A DNA stretch of 64,000 nucleotides, taken from the NCBI GenBank assembly GCA_029948255.1, contig JALIZF010001474.1, positions 112,501 to 176,500 of the forward strand. The letters run 5' to 3'. The notes beneath the pieces were generated by a model that had not been told where the DNA came from, did not search any database, and worked only from the letters and a program-made list of their open reading frames with translations. This DNA comes from Telmatactis stephensoni (lineage: Eukaryota > Cnidaria > Anthozoa > Actiniaria > Isophelliidae). A program made the translations under genes and the position numbers. Positions 60,261 to 64,000 of the stretch are shown here, one piece after another (positions within the stretch are counted from its first letter, which is position 1; every line of letters begins with the position of its first letter).

Positions 60261-62187
60261 TGGGCGGAAGCGAAAAACTAAATTCAAACGGACTTTTTGA
60301 AGGTAAGAGTTCGCATAATTATGAAAATTTCAGTTATTGTCTTTACACCGGTTTTTAATTGCAATTGCTTACAACATTTTTCTCCTGTTCGAAAACTTGT
60401 TTTTTTCATATCTGGTTTTTGTTTTTGTTTCATTTTACCAACTCTTTCTTATAGTGGTGCATGGAGAATGTAGAGTACAAACACTAAAAGTGTGCAATAC
60501 TTTGCACTATTTAGTACTAAATAGCACTAATTAAACAATAGAATTAGCACAACTTATCATTTAGTACTATTTATATTGCACGCTTTTAGTGTTTGTACTC
60601 TATCACAGTCAGAGTTAGAATTGTATTGTAGGCTATTGTTCGTTCCATTCTGTGTTATCTTTGATTTCTTTATTTGCTATCGTTTTATTGTTCTCATGCA
60701 TGTCTCAAGTGTCCTGCAACACTAAGAAAGAGCTCATTTTACCGCATAGTTTTTTTGCAATAGCTTGTTAAAATTTGATATTTTGTATGTTTGAATTACA
60801 TAGCGTCATTATATGATTGAGTCGGTTTCCTTTGTTATTTGTAGGGCTTTATATCCCTTATTTCCCTAGTCATTATGAATTCAAGGGCATTATACAGATA
60901 TTGCCCTCGTCCCACACTTCCCTAGATCATCTTAATTTGGATGTTAAACTTCATGTTTGAATCATGTACTAAGTAGCGCATTTTGGTGAAAAAAATCTGT
61001 TGAGAAATAAGTGAAAAGGATTCAAACCCGAGACCTCCTGCATACCTACACTCGCCTTTAACCTCTGTACTACTGAGCTAACTGATGGAAACTTATCAAC
61101 AAAAAATCGTTTTGTCTGTTATAATAAAGTTCGTTAACTTCACCGTGCGGAATATAATTGAAAAGCAATTGTTTAAGATTTCCTTCTGGTAATTCACCAA
61201 CAATGACCAGATCGTTAATATCGTTTGAGATTATTTTTGTGTGAAAACCTCCTCAATCATATAATAAGCCAGTTAATTACCTCGAACCTCGGCTTTTATC
61301 CGTATACATCCCTCGGTTCTCGGTAATTAAGTCTTACATACATAATTTCGTAGGTAATAAAAAGAGGGACTACCTCTGGTCTAGGTTTACGTTTTCTATC
61401 TATCTATCAATCTATCTATCGCAGTCGAGAATCTGCCATGAAAACGAGGCAAGCATGAAAACAAGGCAATCCAAAATCGGTGTAAAATGTACATTATTTA
61501 CGAATGTTCCACAGCGATCAAAAATGATTATTCTTGTCAGTTCTTGAAAAACAAGAAGTTTTTGATGGTCACGCTAGGGTCTATTTCCAATCCCCAAAAA
61601 TTACCGCAAAGCTATTCAAATTCAATCAAATTTAGATATTAATTTTGTTGAGGCTTATCCTCAACAATATTAAGTTGATATTTTATTTCCGTTCTGTCCT
61701 GTGTCCCGTATCCGTAATCCTTTGTTAAGTGTGCTTATGTATCCCATGTTACCGTGCGAGTTGTGTGTGAGCCTCGTGGTGTTTGTGCCGTTTGTGTCGT
61801 GGGTTGTCAATTTGGTAAGTTTCGTGCTTTCTTGTACTTGTTTGCTTGTGTCTTTGTGTACATTGTATTTGTGTAACGTGGTTTACGTGTTTCTTAGGTT
61901 TTCACCGGGTTTTACGAGTTAAATAAAGAGCAGAAATTTGTACCCGCGTTGAATTCATGACTCCCACCACGGACAAACGCTCGTGATGTAGAACTTCTAC
62001 ATAACAAATTTTGTGAGGTTTTATTTTTTCTTTAATTACAGGGCAATTACAAAATCATCTTACAAAAGAACTCAAAATGGATATTGGTGACAAGACTTCG
62101 AAAGCTAAAATGCCTTTTCACAATTTTTGTGAAAAAAAGCAGCTTACAAATGTGTTAAACGATCTGAAAGAAAGTTGTAGAAAGTAG
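60261..62187 (+). CDS. Candidate downstream exons, alternative C-terminus of the secreted-protein gene
   Basis: Exon 60261-60302 (GGSEKLNSNGLFE, then GTAAGA donor, one-base overhang) joins in phase to exon 62042-62187 (acceptor TTACAG, QLQNHLTKELKMDIGDKTS onward, two Cys, stop TAG 62185-62187). The charged helical composition with Cys resembles the upstream protein. Neither follows in frame from the 60042 stop. A weaker internal donor at 59933 (CAGG|GTAAAT) would supply the needed phase, so alternative splicing is possible. The evidence is phase and composition only. Confidence 0.4.
60473..60600. mobile_element. TA-flanked MITE, GAGTACAAACAC family, copy 1
   Basis: Ends GAGTACAAACACTAAAAG and its complement with TA on each side; interior ATTTAGTACTAAATAG. 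A second copy is at 62248-62388. Confidence 0.8.
60809..61266. mobile_element. Inverted-repeat element, TTATATGATTGAG family, copy 3
   Basis: The ends TTATATGATTGAGTCGG and CCTCCTCAATCATATAATAA match the copy at 33016-33516 in opposite orientation. Contains a reverse tRNA-like stretch (GGATTCAAACCCGAG...TACTACTGAGCTAACTGA, about 61018-61085). Confidence 0.68.
61270..61630 (+). repeat. Dispersed repeat, forward copy of the 32340-33010 segment
   Basis: Contains TTAATTACCTCGAACCTCGG, a (CTAT)n stretch at 61397-61420 and GATGGTCACGCTAGGGTC, all present in reverse near 32.4-33.0 kb. 61640-62030 beyond it contains GTTAAATAAAGAGCAG (61918-61933) and is otherwise unassigned. Confidence 0.55.
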
Positions 62188-62247
62188 AACAATAAACTGC
62201 ATTAATTTGAGTGGCAATTCGTAGTGCATTGGGAGGACAGAACTGTA

Positions 62248-62388
62248 GAGTACAAACACTAAAAATGTGCAACACAATTAGCACTAAATAGCGCTAAATT
62301 ATGCTAATTCTATTGTTTTCTATTGTTTAATTAACACTATTTAGTACTAAATAGTGCAAAGTTTTGCACACTTTTAGTGTTTGTACTG
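62248..62388. mobile_element. TA-flanked MITE, GAGTACAAACAC family, copy 2
   Basis: Ends GAGTACAAACACTAAAAA and TTTTAGTGTTTGTACTG with TA flanks. It begins 60 bp after the stop of the candidate terminal exon. Confidence 0.78.
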
Positions 62389-62576
62389 TAATAATAATGG
62401 ACTGTCAAAACTAATTTTTGTTTTAGTAAGGGCCAAAGGTTATCCGTCTTTGCTAACTAGTCCAGCTTGTCCCAATTCGATTCTGTAACTATTGAACATT
62501 AAGGCTACACTGTAACAATTGTTAGGTAATAAACTCGACGTTGACAACAACTTTCTTCTTAATGAAAGGAAATGTA

Positions 62577-62726
62577 GAGTGATTTTCACCGGACTGTGAA
62601 ATAATTACTAAGCTAATAGACACTAATAGACTCTGCACCCATTGTTTTCTTTTGTTGCAATACAACTATTAGACACTATTAAACACTGACTATTAGTAAT
62701 TGTTTCACAGTCCGATGAAATCACTC
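62577..62726. mobile_element. TA-flanked MITE, GAGTGATTTTC family, copy 4 (reverse)
   Basis: Reverse orientation relative to the 51302 copy, nearly identical interior (CCCATTGTTTTCTTTTGTTG), TA on each side. Confidence 0.87.
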
Positions 62727-62749
62727 TACTCGGAAAGGTGTTAGAAATA

Positions 62750-62892
62750 GAGTCGTTTGTATGAGTGGGAACACTGTACGGTTACGATACGATACGGTTA
62801 CGGCATGAATTTCGAATGTTTTGATAGACATTACGGCACTGACACGGTTACGGTACGGCGCAGTAAGTTTCCCACTCATACGAAAACGACTC
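62750..62892. mobile_element. TA-flanked MITE, GAGTCGTTTGTATGAGTG family
   Basis: Ends GAGTCGTTTGTATGAGTGGG and its complement, TA flanks, interior ATAGACATTACGGCACTG and CGGTTACGG. The decayed relative is at 35932-36066. Confidence 0.8.
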
Positions 62893-62959
62893 TAGTGTGT
62901 AGGCTTGTCGTTCGTATATGATACTGAACTGGGCTCACTCGGGACGAACGCTATTCGAT

Positions 62960-64000
62960 AACATACATACATACATACACGCATACATACTTTATTGAGA
63001 CTCCCTTTAACAGGGCTTTTCAGTCACAAATATACATAATAATTAATTTACAATAAAATAAAAATCTAATTTACAATAATCAAAAACTAACTAAATGGAA
63101 ATTAACTTATTCTAATACTAATCTTTATTAAAAATTTTCTTAAAAAGGCCTCGCTTAAAACTATTAATATCTTTAGTGTTTCTGAGATCTAGAGGAAGAC
63201 TATTCCATTCGCTGACTCCCCGGAAATAAAAACTTCTTTGTCCCGTTGACAACCTGCAGCGAGGAATATCTAAACTTCCAGATCCCCTAGTATTCCTGCC
63301 ATGAATGGCAGAACGCTTAACAAAATACTTAGATAAATACTCTGGAGCCAATCCATTCATACATTTAAAAACTAAGATTAAATCGTTAAATAAAATCTTC
63401 TCTGAGACATTTAGCCATTTAAGTGATCTTCGGCCCTCAGAAATATGATCAAACTTTCTTAATCCTAAGACTATTCTGGCTGCAAAATTCTGCACTAATT
63501 GCAGCTTATGTATATTAGATTTATTTGTATTCCCCCACACTGAGGAACAATAAAATAATTTAGTAAATACAAAGCTATTGATAAGCAATAATAATGTTTT
63601 CTTATCTAAGTGATGCTTAATCCTATTTATCTGTACTAACTGTTTCATGCAGCCAGAGGCTGTTTTAGTAATATGTACATTGTAAGTGAGTCCTTGGTCA
63701 ATAAATACTCCAAGACCCTTAGCAACTGAAACAGGTGTAATAGTTTTACCTAATAAAGTAAGGGAAATGGCAGGTAACTTCTTAGTTAGTTGTGGTAAAC
63801 CAACAACTACCAATTTCGTCTTATCAGGATTAATTTATGAGTAAAGAATTTTTTGCACACCAGTTACTAATATTCATGAGATCACTGTTCACAGCTGAAA
63901 TAGCACTTAATGAATCCCATACTGAAAATTTAAAATACAATTGACAATCGTCAACATATGCAGTAACTTGACTATGACTAACTATGTTAATTAAATCATT
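62960..64000 (-). pseudogene. CR1/L2-like LINE, 3' part, runs off the window
   Basis: The minus-strand frame 63118-63813 encodes the C-terminal part of a reverse transcriptase (KGLGVFIDQGLTYNVHI, KLQLVQNFAARIVLGL, SEWNSLPLDLRN, SFKRGLFKKIF). Upstream, TAYVDDCQLYF carries the catalytic YVDD (63947-63958), but a small insertion near 63830 shifts the frame before NPDKTKLVVVG. The 3' UTR continues to a (CATA)n tail at about 62962-62992, as in CR1/L2-clade elements. One frameshift in about 290 codons suggests a moderately young, inactive copy. The rest lies beyond 64000. Confidence 0.88.

Overview
The window looks like nuclear DNA of a cnidarian, most likely a stony coral or another anthozoan. It is AT-rich, with intron-rich genes, many short inverted-repeat transposons, and DIRS-type and RLE-type retroelements. 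It also carries two tandem copies of a CapA/PgsA-type gene, a bacterial-type gene known from cnidarian genomes. No operons, CRISPR arrays or genuine stand-alone tRNA genes were seen. All exon models come from reading frame, splice-site consensus and phase. No transcript evidence was available.

Region 1 (1-35407): two head-to-tail PgsA/CapA-like genes on the + strand. Copy 1 (exons 470-14363) lacks its signal-peptide exon, which is probably upstream of the window. Copy 2 (23412-35407) is complete, with 7 exons and 373 codons. The six shared exons have identical lengths and phases apart from the divergent C-terminal tails. The introns and the gap between the copies are packed with foldback elements, TA-, TTA- and TTAA-flanked MITEs, a hAT derivative with an 8-bp target duplication, SINEs, an RLE LINE relic (minus strand, about 23.97-25.86 kb) and a tyrosine-recombinase relic (minus, about 21.9-22.55 kb).

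Region 2 (37134-45416): a decayed DIRS-type YR retrotransposon with gag, RT/RNase H and tyrosine recombinase, and an odd split direct-repeat layout A1...B1-A2...B2. It hosts a 5'-truncated RLE LINE, a CR1/L2-like fragment and a 440-bp TTAA element whose empty site survives in the sister repeat.

Region 3 (45517-46494, minus): one intact, intronless class A GPCR.

Region 4 (50446-62187, plus): a 10-exon gene for a secreted, N-glycosylation-rich, largely helical protein of 640 aa that I do not recognise. One exon is strongly cationic. Two further coding-like exons downstream suggest an alternative C-terminus.

Region 5 (62960-64000, minus): the 3' end of a CR1/L2-like LINE that runs off the window.

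The most notable points are the PgsA duplication, the unrecognised secreted gene, the DIRS architecture, and two long hairpins sharing a hammerhead-ribozyme-like core.
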